Source of the DNA: CBDCYS01 sp965226185
GTDB lineage: Bacteria > Acidobacteriota > Terriglobia > Bryobacterales > UBA6623
NCBI GenBank assembly: GCA_965226185.1
Contig: CBDDCT010000006.1
Span: forward strand, 1,240,001 to 1,304,000
DNA length: 64,000 nt
Direction: 5' to 3'
Both the position numbers and the translations under genes were made by a program. The notes beneath the pieces are model-generated. The model was not told where the DNA came from, did no database searches, and saw only the letters and a program-made list of their open reading frames with translations. The stretch's first letter is position 1, and each line of letters starts with the position of its first letter. This document shows positions 18,114 to 27,491 of this stretch, piece after piece.

Positions 18114-19071
18114 ATGTCTATAGATTCTACAACCGTTACCGTTGGCATCGATATTTCGAAAGAATATGTCGATTTTTTTTGTCCTCAACAGAAAAGAAAA
18201 CCCCAGCGGCCGCAGGCCGCGGCGGGTCAAGGATCTCGCCGTGTTGGCAGCTGAACTAGCGGAATTCGAGCCGCAATTGGTGGTGATCGAAGCTACCGGA
18301 GGCCTCGAACTGATGCTCTGGGCGGCATTGGAGAGCGCCGGATTGACGGTGGCCGTGGTGAATCCTAAACGCGTCCGCGACTTCGCGCGCTCGCTGGGAT
18401 TGCTGGCCAAGACCGATAAACTCGACGCTGGCGTATTGGCGCGCTTCGGCGAACTGTTGCGGCCGGCGCCGACACGCTTGCCCAGTTCTGCGACGCGCGC
18501 CTTGCGCGAGTTGCTGCGGCATCTCGACTCTCTGGTTGTGATGCGAGCCCAACAGCGCACCCGCAAACGGCAACTCGAAAGTACCGTCGTGTTGGAAAGT
18601 GTCGAGCGTGTGATCGCTTCACTCAGTGAGGAGATCGGCCGGCTTGAAGAGCAAGTCGAACAAGCCTTGCGCGAGCTGCCCGGCGAGCGTGAGCGAGCCG
18701 CGCAGCTGCGCACGGCGCCGGGCGTGGGTCCCAAGACCGCATGGGCTTTGGTGGCCGAACTGCCCGAGCTGGGACAACTGACCGGAAAAGAAGTTGGGGC
18801 GATAACCGGGCTAGCGCCTGTCGCCCGTGAAAGCGGCAAGTACCGTGGACGCCGCGCCATAGCCGGCGGTCGAGGCCGCGTCCGGAAAGCGTTGTACATG
18901 GCGGCGCGAGCCGCCGTTCGTTGCGACCCGCACATGGCGGCATTTCGGCAGAGACTACTTGCCGCCGGCAAGCCCAAACAGGTCGCACTCATCGCCGTCG
19001 ACCGCAAACTCATCGTCGCCCTCAACGCCATGATCCGTGACAATCGGACGTGGATTCCACAAAGTGCTTGA
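18114..19071 (+). pseudogene. IS110-family transposase (DEDD recombinase), frameshifted
   Basis: The N-terminal RuvC-like part starts at the ATG at 18114 (TVTVGIDISKEYVDFF, first Asp). It changes frame somewhere between the T8 run at 18173 and about 18230 and continues in another frame with VKDLAVLAAELAEFEPQ, the second acidic site in VVIEATGG, and KTDKLDAGVLARF. The C-terminal Transposase_20 part has TAPGVGPKTAWALVAELPEL and PVARESGKYRGRR, which holds the catalytic Ser. It totals about 318 residues, near the usual IS110 length. One base is added or lost relative to a continuous gene. The element's outer ends were not found; IS110 elements usually lack inverted repeats. Confidence 0.8.
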
Positions 19072-19132
19072 CATAGTCGCTGACGGTCGCGGCTCCGAGT
19101 CTGGCTGCCGAATTTTCCGCCACGTTTGGCGC

Positions 19133-19212
19133 GAATTTCATGATGCGGGTGCTGACGACCGCGGCACTTGATAAGACCGTCATTACTTCGTTGCGCTTGC
19201 TCGCGGTGCTCA
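19133..19212 (+). repeat. Dispersed intergenic repeat, copy 2
   Basis: 19181-19204 is identical over 24 nt to 4010-4033. This copy sits between the IS110 transposase and the redoxin gene; the flanking 40 nt to the left are less conserved. Confidence 0.7.
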
Positions 19213-19267
19213 AGGTACCGAGGCCGACCCGGAGGTCGGCGCGGCCCGCCGGGAGGCGCGCCACGGC

Positions 19268-19816
19268 TTACGAGGTGGGTTTCTTGCCCTTCGCTGGTTC
19301 TTTCAATAGGGCTTCCACGGCCGCGCGAATGTTTCTGGCTTGGTCGCCGAAGAACCGCCTGTCCCCGCCTTCGTGCTCTTCCCGGATGTTTCCGTCGCGG
19401 TCCACGAAAAACAGATAAGGAACGTAGAAGCGCGCCATGACGGAGATCTCGGCGAACCTGGTGCAATCCGCGCGCGTCCCCAGTGCCAGCGGAAACTTGG
19501 CGCCGAAGTTCTTAGCGAAAGTGTCCAGATTCCCGGCCGCGGAAGGATTGATCGCCACGCCCACGATTTCAAAGCCCTGTGGTTTCAATTGCTCATAAAT
19601 CGGGCCGAGCATGCGGGTGGTCGTCTGGCAGTGAGAACAGTCGGTGGAAAAGAACATCATCATCACGACTTTTCCGCGCAACTGATCGAGCGAGAGGCTC
19701 TGCCCCGCGGAGGTCTTCACGGTCATGGAGGGCGCCGCCCTGGGCACGTCGCCCGCGGCCAACGGCAGTATGGTGATGAGTAAAAGCGCCAGACTTCTTA
19801 GGACATTCATATTCAT
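19268..19816 (-). CDS. Exported thiol redoxin (AhpC/TSA or TlpA type)
   Basis: A 182-residue thioredoxin-fold protein. A signal peptide (MNVLRSLALLLITILPLAAG) targets it to the periplasm. The fold reads LSLDQLRGKVVMMMFFSTDC, then the redox motif CSHC, EIVGVAINPSAAGNLDTFAK and FYVPYLFFVDRDGNI with the cis-Pro region. It resembles TlpA/ResA-type oxidoreductases that reduce cytochrome or other disulfides. ATGs at 19816 and 19810 are both possible. It is 56 bp downstream of the peptidase gene on the same strand. Confidence 0.85.
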   Translation of the reverse strand: MNMNVLRSLALLLITILPLAAGDVPRAAPSMTVKTSAGQSLSLDQLRGKVVMMMFFSTDCSHCQTTTRMLGPIYEQLKPQGFEIVGVAINPSAAGNLDTFAKNFGAKFPLALGTRADCTRFAEISVMARFYVPYLFFVDRDGNIREEHEGGDRRFFGDQARNIRAAVEALLKEPAKGKKPTS

Positions 19817-19871
19817 TCCTCGTGAGTGCGATTCATTGATTTCGGCGAGCGTTCTCCAGGATTCGGCCCCG

Positions 19872-21215
19872 CTACGGAAATGCCTTCGCGATCCGCCCGG
19901 CGTTCGTTTTCAATCTATCATTCGGCAGACCTTCAATGCTAGTAACGGTTTGTCCTTTTAAAGTAAGGACAAAGCCGCCCTTGCTGCCATGGCCGACAAC
20001 TTGGCCGGCCGAAGTCTGCTCGACGCTCGATGGCAGCCACTTTTTTTCGCAGATCTTCCGGTACAGCTCAAAGTAGCGTCGCGCCCGCTCCGGGCTCGAC
20101 CATTCGACCGCGTAAGCCAGCACGGCTTGGCCGCTGGCCTTGTTTTCCCGCAGCTTGAAGTAAGCGCCCCGCCAGTGCGGCGAGAGTTCACGGGCCTCTT
20201 CCTCGCCGATAAATTGCTTCAGAAGAATCGAGTGGTCCCACTGGCCGATTTCTCCCTGCGATAGTGTTTTGTAACCGCGGCCCAGCCTCACCTTCGGAAT
20301 GCGCGGCTTGGTGGGGACGCGCTGCCCGAAATAGGCCTCGGGATCAAGAATCTGCTGGGAAGAGACCGGCGGCCTGCGAAAGACTTCACTGAACCCGGCC
20401 GCACCGTGCTTCTCAATGACGGCCTGCTGGAACAACAGTCCTTCGGTGTAGGGGAACAGCAACGACTCTCGAATGTAGAGCGGCGCTGACGAGTAAGTCG
20501 GGTACTGCCCGGCTTCGAAGCGAGATGCGCTGGCCGCCGCGACGGCCAGCAACGGTGATTCCACCATTGATTTGCCGCTCTGCCGCATGGCGTACTCGAC
20601 CATGATCCAGGACGCCTGTCCTTCGAGCACCGCCGATCGCGCCAAGTCCCCGTCGGCGCCGCGGGATTTACTCACGTACTTGCCAAGATCGAAGTGCTGG
20701 TCCGCCAAAGCGTGGGCCAACTCGTGAACCAGAGCGACTTCCTGAAGGTCCTCGGGAGTCCACGTCGCCAAGTAAAGCTCTTTCGCCTTATAGTCGTAGA
20801 GCGCGGTGGCCTGTTCGGTGAGAACGTCGACGTATTGTTTGGCCAGATCGAAATCTTCACCGACGAAACCAAACATCTTCAGGGTCAGCTCTTCGGCTCG
20901 AATTTCTTCCGGGGTCGTCTCTTCTTTGAGCCTCCTTTCGACCAGATCTCGAATCGCTTCCCGCGTGATGATCGATCTCTTGATGGGACGCGTCAGTTCG
21001 AGGCCCGTTATCTTGCCCATCTCGGCGAGCATTTCGTCGATCCGGGCGAAGAGCCGCTCACCTTCTTTGGGACTTAGTTCAGCATCCTGCGGAGCAGCTG
21101 GCGACGAAATGGCGACCAGTAAAAAGACGACGAGCAGCGCCGCAAACCAGGGCCGGCTGGAACTCCAACTCGAGCGGACCCGCTCAATCCGGCTTGGAGA
21201 GACACAGCGCGCCAT
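19872..21215 (-). CDS. Exported HExxH-type (gluzincin-like) metallopeptidase, unassigned family
   Basis: About 447 residues. A hydrophobic N-terminal segment (WFAALLVVFLLVAISSPAA) indicates export. The zinc motif is HELAH in VALVHELAHALADQHFDL, and a downstream Glu in VLEGQASWIMVEYAM fits the third ligand spacing of gluzincins. The C-terminal half shows YFELYRKICEKKWLP and a GGFVLTLKGQTVTSIEGLP strand pair. No named family was recognised. The start at 21215 was chosen because a signal-like segment follows; the frame is open further upstream. Confidence 0.7.
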   Translation of the reverse strand: MARCVSPSRIERVRSSWSSSRPWFAALLVVFLLVAISSPAAPQDAELSPKEGERLFARIDEMLAEMGKITGLELTRPIKRSIITREAIRDLVERRLKEETTPEEIRAEELTLKMFGFVGEDFDLAKQYVDVLTEQATALYDYKAKELYLATWTPEDLQEVALVHELAHALADQHFDLGKYVSKSRGADGDLARSAVLEGQASWIMVEYAMRQSGKSMVESPLLAVAAASASRFEAGQYPTYSSAPLYIRESLLFPYTEGLLFQQAVIEKHGAAGFSEVFRRPPVSSQQILDPEAYFGQRVPTKPRIPKVRLGRGYKTLSQGEIGQWDHSILLKQFIGEEEARELSPHWRGAYFKLRENKASGQAVLAYAVEWSSPERARRYFELYRKICEKKWLPSSVEQTSAGQVVGHGSKGGFVLTLKGQTVTSIEGLPNDRLKTNAGRIAKAFP

Positions 21216-21619
21216 GCCCGCTCGTATGCCCCCAGAACGTGAACCTTGGTCTGGAACGACACACTCAGGAATAGCTGAAAATTCCATGTCTTGCAAAATG
21301 ATTCTGGAGCTTCTGAAGGCCGGCAGAACAAAAAATGTGAGGACCAACCTCTCCACTCTGAGTCTTGCACACTTAGACGGAGGCTACGATTCGAGGTTTC
21401 AACTCGCGCCGTCGCCGAGACTGTGCGGGGTTGTTCCGAAAACCGAAGCGTCCGAGCGCGGAATATGGCAGACTTTGAATGCCACGAAAGTTCCAGCACG
21501 AGGCTGACAAGGCTGGCCAACGGAGAGCGGCGTATTGTCTTCCGAAAGCAGCCTGCACGACCTTGCTCTTGGCAAACGCAACACATCATCGAAGCGAACC
21601 ACAATCTGGGGGACCACCC
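21216..21619. other. Intergenic, divergent, no gene seen
   Basis: 404 bp between the minus-strand peptidase and the plus-strand esterase remnant. It should hold two divergent promoters, but no convincing -35/-10 pair, hairpin or repeat was found. Confidence 0.5.
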
Positions 21620-22512
21620 ATGGCAAACCCGTTGCGCATCCTCTTTTCCGCCCTTAGCTGCGGCATTCTACTCGGTTTTTTTTCAGCATTCGCCCAGCAA
21701 CAGAAAGCCGAGAAGCCTCCGGCGACCCACGAGAACGTCGCTTACGGCGAGCATGAGCGGCATGTACTCGATTTCTACAGGGCGGAGGCGGATTCACGGG
21801 CGGCAGCAAGAACGGCATCAACGCTGGAACGCTGAAGCAGCTTCTTGGCGCCGGAATCTCGGTCGCGGCCATTCACTATCGTTTTGTACAGGATAAACCG
21901 CTTCCGGCGGCTCACCATGACTCACGACGGGCGCTGCAATTTCTTCGTTCCAAGGCCGGGGAGTGGAACGTCGAAAAGACGCGAGTCGGCGCCTACGGGG
22001 GATCGGCCGGCGCTCAGATCTGCATGTGGCTCGCTTTCCACGACGAGATGGCCGATCCTGCAAGCAGCGATCCGCTCGTCCGGGAATCGACGCGCCTGAG
22101 CTTTGTCGCCACCAGCGGCGGCCAAACGACGATGGATATCGCCTGGTGGATGAAAAACATTCCCGGCTACACGGAGCCGCACCGGAGCTGGTCGGACACC
22201 TTCGGTACAAAGGACCCGCGGAAGATGGCCGCGATGATGCAAGAGATCGCGGCGCAGTCGCTCATTTCGGCCGACGATCCGCCGATCTTCATGAGCTACG
22301 GCATGGCGCCGGACGCGCCGGTGCCGGCGGGGGACCGGGCTCGAGGCTGGAAGATTCATCATGTCAACTTCGGCATCCGGCTCAAAGAACAGATGGACCG
22401 ACTGGGTGTCGAGGCCGACTTGAAGTATCCCGGCGCTAAATCGGCCTACGCCTCGACGGCGGACTTCTTCATCCGAAAGTTCGGCAAGAGCGCCCCGGTG
22501 GCTCGTCCGTGA
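21620..22512 (+). pseudogene. Alpha/beta-hydrolase esterase with an internal out-of-frame deletion
   Basis: The 5' piece has a signal peptide (LRILFSALSCGILLGFFSAF) and reads HENVAYGEHERHVLDFYRAE. It then joins, in a different frame from about 21781, GGGFTGGSKNGINAGTLKQL, the oxyanion HGGG region without its first His. The rest is intact: VAAIHYRF, the nucleophile motif GAYGGSAGAQ, and the Asp region DPPIFMSYG. The strand that should lie between FYRAE and HGGG (about 20-25 codons) is missing. It was probably a secreted carbohydrate or lipid esterase of the BD-FAE/acetyl-hydrolase type. Confidence 0.75.
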
Positions 22513-22519
22513 AGGGAAG

Positions 22520-22780
22520 GTGGGCGGCTGCTGGTCTCGATGTGGCTACGCGGCATTGGACCCGAACGGTGATGGCAAAGTTCATCGAGAAGAAGCAACT
22601 GGGCAAATGAAAGCCAACTTCGACCGTAACGATCTCGACCACGACGGCTACATCGACCGCTCCGAGATGGAGCAGCTCGCCCAGCGGCCCTCAATCCTGC
22701 TCGTGGTCGCGGAATTCTTCGTACCAGTTCTGAACCACGCGGATCCACGGTTGAGTGGTCTCTTCGGCCGGTTCGGTTAA
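22520..22780 (+). pseudogene. EF-hand domain remnant
   Basis: Reads YAALDPNGDGKVHREEATGQ followed by NFDRNDLDHDGYIDRSEMEQ: two calcium-binding EF-hand loops (DPNGDGKVHREE and DLDHDGYIDRSE). There is no start or signal of its own, and the frame differs from the esterase that ends 8 bp earlier. It may be the displaced C-terminal domain of an esterase/EF-hand protein, a combination common in Acidobacteriota and Planctomycetes, or the relic of a separate gene. The C-terminal 30 codons show no similarity. Confidence 0.55.
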
Positions 22781-22801
22781 GACAAACCGCTGTCGTGCCA
22801 T
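22691..22801 (-). CDS. Possible 36-residue small protein
   Basis: An ATG at 22801 opens MARQRFVLTEPAEETTQPWI, then RVVQNWYEEFRDHEQD and a stop. The composition (Trp, Tyr, acidic C-terminal helix) looks protein-like, with high-GC third positions. There is no ribosome site, and it overlaps the EF-hand remnant in antisense, so it could be spurious. Confidence 0.3.
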   Translation of the reverse strand: MARQRFVLTEPAEETTQPWIRVVQNWYEEFRDHEQD

Positions 22802-23017
22802 GAAGGATGAGACAGGGGGGAGCCTCTACCGAATTAACGGCCTTCCCACAAGAATGCTTCCAGATTCACCCGGCACATCCGACTGCGGCACGGGCCGTTT
22901 TTTTAACCGGGGCCAGCGGCGTTCCCGTCTCGCGATGCAACAGAAATACCAGGCCCGTTTTCATTGCCTGGCTACGGCTGGAATCTCCCGGCCGTCCCGC
23001 CGGACAGTTCCATAACA

Positions 23018-24844
23018 CCTGAATTATGCACTGCGGGGTGCACCGGAGGAGGGCTGAGCCGCCAGGGGCCATTTGGGGGACCCCCGAAAACATGGGGTAA
23101 TAAGGTAGGCTGGCAAAGATTTCAGCTTCGCCAGTCAACCCCAAGGAGGTCACCCAAATGGTTACCAAGCGAAAACAGCATAGCTCCCGAAGGCCCGTCA
23201 AACAAGGCCGGGGCGCGAGGGCCCCGCGGCCCAATAAAATCGGGGCTGCCACGCCTTATCACTTCCGCGGCAAGAATCTGACTCCCTACGGCGGCTTGCT
23301 GCCCGTCGCCACCCTGCTCGAAAAACTCGGCTTCCAGGCGCTGCTGGAAGAAACCATCACGAACAAACGAATCACCCGTGTGATGAGCCTCTACCAGTTT
23401 GTGCTGGCCCTCGTGCTGGGCCTCTATGTCGGCTTTGCGCGGCTGAACCAACTCCGCTTCATCGCCCGCGACCCCATCTTGACCGGCATCTTGCAAGTGA
23501 CGCGTCTGCCGCCGCAGTCCACGCTGTGGCGCTTTCTGGCCTCGCTGCACCTCAACGTGGCGAAGCAGATCCTTTCCATTCAGCGCCAGCTGCGGGAACG
23601 AGTCTGGGCCGCGGCCCAGGTGAAATTGGAGACGGTGACGCTGGACACCGACACCACCGTGCACACGCTCTACGGCCGCCAGATGGGCGGGCGCAAGAGT
23701 TACAACCCCAAGAACAAGGGCAAGCGCAGCTACCAGCCGATACTGACTTTCCTGGCCGAGACGCGCGAATACCTGATGGGCGGGTTGCGCAACGGCGACC
23801 GGCCCACGGGCCGGCAGATCGCCGCCCACCTCGAGAGCGCCTTTCGGGCTTTGCCGCACGGCGTGAAGAAAATCCTGGCGCGGGCCGATTCCGGGTTTTA
23901 TTGCTGGGAGGCGGTGGAGGCCTATGAAAAGGCGGCTTGTCAGTTCGTCATCGTGGCGCGCAAGACCAGGCGGCTGGTCGAGCAGTTGCAGCAAGCGGCC
24001 TGGAAGCCCTCGCCCCACAGCGATGCGGATGCGGAATGCGAATTCCTCTACCAGCCGCAGGGCTGGGCGCGGGCCTGTCGTTTCCTGGCGCTGCGTTACG
24101 AAAACGAACCCGCGGCCGGCGCGGCCGAGCAATACCAGCTGTTTGCCACCAGCGCTTACACCTACCGCGTGTTTGTCACCAACCTGGCCGAACCGATCGC
24201 GGCGGTGGTGTGGTTTTACAATCAGCGCGCCGCAGCCGAGAACCTCATCAAGGAGGCCAACAACGACGCCGGGCTGGCGGCCCATCCCTCGCGCCGCTTT
24301 GACATGAACCGCAATCACTTTCAGCTGGCCATGCTGGCCTACAACCTCAACTGCTGGCTGCTGCTGTTCAACCGCGAAGCCCAAGCCAGCGTGGAGACAC
24401 TGCGGCACACCACCCTGGCGACGGCGCGGCTGCGCTTTCTGTTCGTGGCGGCCAAGATCTGGCGGCACGCCGGCAGAACGGGTGTCAGCTACAGCGATCA
24501 TTATGAGGAAAAGGGCCTGTTTGAACGGCTGATGCGGCGGCTGCGGGCGATGGGGCCATGCGGCGGCTGCGGGCGATGGGGCCACCGGGATCGAGCTTCG
24601 CGCCGGTGGTGGAGGGTGCGCTGAGTTGAGGGGCGCTCCATGCATAAAATTTCATGCACTCGCCGCAACGTACTGGGAACACGCCGCTTGCCCGCCCGCT
24701 TTTGCCCGCCGGGATTGGCAGGCGGCTCAAACAGGGAGGGAAACAGAGGAAAAGACGACTTGCTAAATCACTGAGTTGACACGACTGCCGCTACCGCCAC
24801 AACTCCATCGGCGATGGCTACGCCGAATCTGTGCATAATTCAGG
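23018..24844 (+). mobile_element. Full-length IS1380-family element, copy A (1827 bp)
   Basis: Terminal inverted repeats CCTGAATTATGCA (23018-23030) and TGCATAATTCAGG (24832-24844), extendable by one base. It is nearly identical to copy B (48443-50243) except for a 26-bp tandem duplication near 24532-24585 and a T/G difference beside the right repeat. A near-palindrome TGCATAAAATTTCATGCA follows the transposase stop and echoes the terminal repeat. The left five bases outside the element are TAACA, the right five TCACA, so no perfect target duplication exists. Confidence 0.9.
23158..24624 (+). CDS. IS1380-family transposase (copy A, altered C-terminus)
   Basis: A 488-residue DDE transposase. 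The catalytic residues are in LDTDTTVHTLYG (Asp about 163/165), ARADSGFYCWEA (Asp 244) and NQRAAAENLIKEANND (Glu 361), the spacing of the IS1380 group. AAGGAGG lies about 8 nt before the ATG. A 26-bp tandem duplication shifts the last codons, so the protein ends in a Cys/Arg/Trp-rich tail (PCGGCGRWGHRDRASRRW) instead of the PPGSSFAPVVEGALS ending of copy B. The catalytic core is unaffected and it may still be active. Confidence 0.92.
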   Translation: MVTKRKQHSSRRPVKQGRGARAPRPNKIGAATPYHFRGKNLTPYGGLLPVATLLEKLGFQALLEETITNKRITRVMSLYQFVLALVLGLYVGFARLNQLRFIARDPILTGILQVTRLPPQSTLWRFLASLHLNVAKQILSIQRQLRERVWAAAQVKLETVTLDTDTTVHTLYGRQMGGRKSYNPKNKGKRSYQPILTFLAETREYLMGGLRNGDRPTGRQIAAHLESAFRALPHGVKKILARADSGFYCWEAVEAYEKAACQFVIVARKTRRLVEQLQQAAWKPSPHSDADAECEFLYQPQGWARACRFLALRYENEPAAGAAEQYQLFATSAYTYRVFVTNLAEPIAAVVWFYNQRAAAENLIKEANNDAGLAAHPSRRFDMNRNHFQLAMLAYNLNCWLLLFNREAQASVETLRHTTLATARLRFLFVAAKIWRHAGRTGVSYSDHYEEKGLFERLMRRLRAMGPCGGCGRWGHRDRASRRWWRVR

Positions 24845-25257
24845 TCACAACTTACACATTGCAGAGGGGCTCGAGTGCATCGACTGCCACAGCACGGTCG
24901 ACACGCGGGCGGCGGCGACGCTGCCTTCGGTTCGCAAGTGCATGCTGTGTCACGAGAAAGTGGCGACCGACGGGCCTGGGGTGACGGCCCTTCGCGATTA
25001 CGCGGAAAAACGCCGCGAGGTGCCTTGGGTGCGAGTCTACGGGTTCGCTGAGTCAGCGCACGTGAGGTTTCGTCACTCACCCCATATCCAGGCAAAGATC
25101 GCTTGTCAGATATGTCATGGGAGCGTCGAGAAAATGACGACCGCCACTCGGGTTGTCGACCACACGATGGGAACTTGCGTGAGCTGCCATCGCCGGAATC
25201 AGGCCAGCGACGATTGCGCGGCCTGCCATTACTGAGGAAATTTTCGCGGCAGGGACT

Positions 25258-27435
25258 ATGGATCGACGAAACTTCTTCAAGCTCGTCGGAACAGCCTCGG
25301 GAGGGGTCATCACCGGCGCCTGCGGCAACCAGAGCCGGCGGATCATCCCATTGCTTGTGCCGGAAGAGGAAATCGTTCCCGGCATCGAGGAATGGCACCC
25401 TAGCGTTTGCAGGGAATGCAGCGCCGGCTGCGGCACGATCGTTCGATTGATGGAATCCGAGCGCCAGATTGAACTAGAAGGCGAAAAGGTCCGCGAGCGG
25501 ATCGCGGCGATCAAGAAAGTCGAAGGGAATCCGCTGGACACCGTCAGCGGGGGCAGACTGTGCGCGAGAGGACAGGCAGCGGTCCAAGCGCTAAATCACC
25601 CGGACCGTTTGCAAGGTCCGCAAAAACACTCCGGCGCGAAAGGCCAGCCCAACTTCACGGCGGTCTCGTGGGATGACGCGCTCGGCGAAGCGGCTGATCT
25701 GCTCCGGCGCGCGGTTCAAAACAATCCTGGAGGGATCGTTTACCTCTCACGGCCGGAGGCGGGCTCGCGGGCTGTCGTCATCGACCGATTTCTAAAGGCC
25801 CTCGGAGCCCGCTCAGCCTCGACGACAGGTCTGTGTGACTTCACGATCGAGCGCAAAGCGTCCGAGCTGGTCTACGACTGGCGTGGTTTGCCGGTCTATG
25901 AGATTCAGGACGCAACCTACGTGCTCGGGCTGGGCGCCGACTTTCTTGGCGGATGGGTCTCACCCGTGTTCTACTCGCGCCGCTTTGGGCACATGCGGCA
26001 GGGACGGCCTGGGCTAAGAGGGAAACTGGTGCAGGGCGAATCCCGCTTGTCTCAAACGGGCTGGGGGGCGGACGAATGGCTGCCGGTGGCTCCGGGAGGC
26101 GAGCACGCTTTGGCTCTGGCGATCGGCCACCTGCTGCTGAGGGAAGGCTGGGCCCGGTCCGTCCAAGCCGTCCCCGCGGCGGTTCGGGAGGTGTTTGAGT
26201 CGCTGGATTTCGATCAGGCAGCGGTCATCGCCGGGATCGAGCCCCGCCGGATACGGCGGGTCGCGCGGGAGCTGGCGGAATCGTCTGCTCCATTAGTTGT
26301 CCCGGGCGCCTCGATCGTACGCACAAACTCGCTGGACGCTGTCGTCGCCGGGAGCGCTCTCAACATCCTGCTGGGGAACCTGGGGCGGCAAGGTGGAGTG
26401 CTGGCGCCTTCGATGGTCCCGGAGTTTGGGACAGACCGGCCGAACTTCCAGGACCTCGACGAGAGACTAGCGGGGGCTGAGTTGGTGCTGCTGGACGGCG
26501 TCAATCCCGTCTATACTTCACCATCGTGCGCTGAGCTCCTGGCGAAGGCAAAGGCAGTGATAAGCTTCTCGCCGTTCATCGACGACAGCTCGGTGTACGC
26601 GGACTTGCTCTTGCCCGACCACGTGCCCCTGGAGTCCAGCGCAGTGATATCCCCCTCCGTAACAACTGGACCCTCACTAACAGGCGCGCCGGCCCTCGTC
26701 CGGCCGCTCTACGAAACCCGTTCCACCGAGGATGTCCTGGTTGACCTCGCCGCCCGAGTGGAGAAACCAATCCAGGGCTACACAGCGGCCGATGCTTTCA
26801 GAACTGTCTTCGAGAGTCAGCAGCTCGGCTCGGAGTGGCAAAGTCCGGCGGAGTTTACGGACTACTGCGAGCGCCAGGGAGGATGGTGGCCGGAGCGGGA
26901 GCCGGCCGACGCCAAGCCGGTGCTGGAGAGAATCTCTGGTCTGACGGAGGCGGAGGTCGAAGGGGAACCAAGCGAATACCCGTTCCATTTTCAACCCTAT
27001 CCCTCGCTGCAGTTCGGCGAGGGCTCAGGAGCGAACCTGCCTTGGCTACAGCAGATGCCGGATCCCACTTCGAGTGCGATGTGGAACCTGCCGGTTGAGA
27101 TTGATCCCCGCACCGCCGCAGGGCTCGGCGTTTCGAACGGCGACTTTGTTCTGGTCAAATCTCCCCAGAGCTCGCTCGAGGCCCCGGTATACGTACACCC
27201 CGCGGCGATTCCGGGCGTCGTCAGTATGGCCATCGGCCAGGGGCACGCACACTATGGCCGCTACGCTTCGGGTCGCGGAGCGAACCCGCTGTCGATCGTG
27301 GCGGCCGCTCGGGAAAAGACTACAGGCGTGCCGGCGTTCGGTGCGACGCGGGTCCGCCTGGAGAAACTAAGCGGCAAGCGGGGGCTGGCCCAATTCTCGA
27401 GGGTCGATCGAGACGTTCCTCCCGAGAGATCGTGA
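25258..27435 (+). CDS. Molybdopterin-oxidoreductase-like catalytic subunit (Act/CISM type)
   Basis: A 725-residue MopB-superfamily protein, the large subunit of a membrane quinol or electron-transfer complex. The N-terminus MDRRNFFKLVGTASGGVITG plus a following Cys looks like a Tat signal with a lipobox. A 4Fe-4S motif follows (CRECSAGCG ... GGRLCARGQAA), then the pterin-binding halves and a C-terminal domain (IDPRTAAGLGVSNGDFVLVK). Canonical alternative complex III fuses this protein to the Fe-S subunit; here the two are separate genes. Whether it binds Mo cannot be told. It lies 22 bp after the pentaheme cytochrome gene. Confidence 0.85.
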   Translation: MDRRNFFKLVGTASGGVITGACGNQSRRIIPLLVPEEEIVPGIEEWHPSVCRECSAGCGTIVRLMESERQIELEGEKVRERIAAIKKVEGNPLDTVSGGRLCARGQAAVQALNHPDRLQGPQKHSGAKGQPNFTAVSWDDALGEAADLLRRAVQNNPGGIVYLSRPEAGSRAVVIDRFLKALGARSASTTGLCDFTIERKASELVYDWRGLPVYEIQDATYVLGLGADFLGGWVSPVFYSRRFGHMRQGRPGLRGKLVQGESRLSQTGWGADEWLPVAPGGEHALALAIGHLLLREGWARSVQAVPAAVREVFESLDFDQAAVIAGIEPRRIRRVARELAESSAPLVVPGASIVRTNSLDAVVAGSALNILLGNLGRQGGVLAPSMVPEFGTDRPNFQDLDERLAGAELVLLDGVNPVYTSPSCAELLAKAKAVISFSPFIDDSSVYADLLLPDHVPLESSAVISPSVTTGPSLTGAPALVRPLYETRSTEDVLVDLAARVEKPIQGYTAADAFRTVFESQQLGSEWQSPAEFTDYCERQGGWWPEREPADAKPVLERISGLTEAEVEGEPSEYPFHFQPYPSLQFGEGSGANLPWLQQMPDPTSSAMWNLPVEIDPRTAAGLGVSNGDFVLVKSPQSSLEAPVYVHPAAIPGVVSMAIGQGHAHYGRYASGRGANPLSIVAAAREKTTGVPAFGATRVRLEKLSGKRGLAQFSRVDRDVPPERS

Positions 27436-27491
27436 GGAGCGAGCCCCGGCAGTAATGCAGGAAAGAACCCTGCTCTAAGGAGAACCTAATC

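Larger units (their letters stand above)
22807..25235 (+). pseudogene. Pentaheme c-type cytochrome of an Act-like complex, split by IS1380
   Basis: The 3' part (24846-25235) carries five CxxCH heme sites: CIDCH, CMLCH, CQICH, CVSCH and CAACH. Joining the left flank at 23012 directly to 24845, which drops TAACA and the IS, gives an open frame through PAGQFHHNLHIAEGLECIDC, matching the FSHxxH start of ActA-like cytochromes. The rebuilt protein has about 198 residues from the ATG at 22807. The N-terminal anchor is weak (FQIHPAHPTAARAVFLTGAS), so that part is less certain. It heads the operon of molybdopterin, Fe-S, NrfD and DUF3341 genes and would pass electrons between the complex and soluble cytochromes. 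Confidence 0.7.

Noticed and set aside
18173..18180. T8 run as a definite programmed slippage site in the IS110 transposase
   Set aside because: The frame could also change at the GC-rich stretch near 18222-18230; length comparison does not decide, so it is given only as a possibility.
23122..24645. A 507-codon minus-strand open frame over the IS1380 transposase (and its twin at 48547-50067)
   Set aside because: High-GC shadow frame: low complexity, His/Gln/Arg-rich, no domain, while the plus strand has the full catalytic triad.
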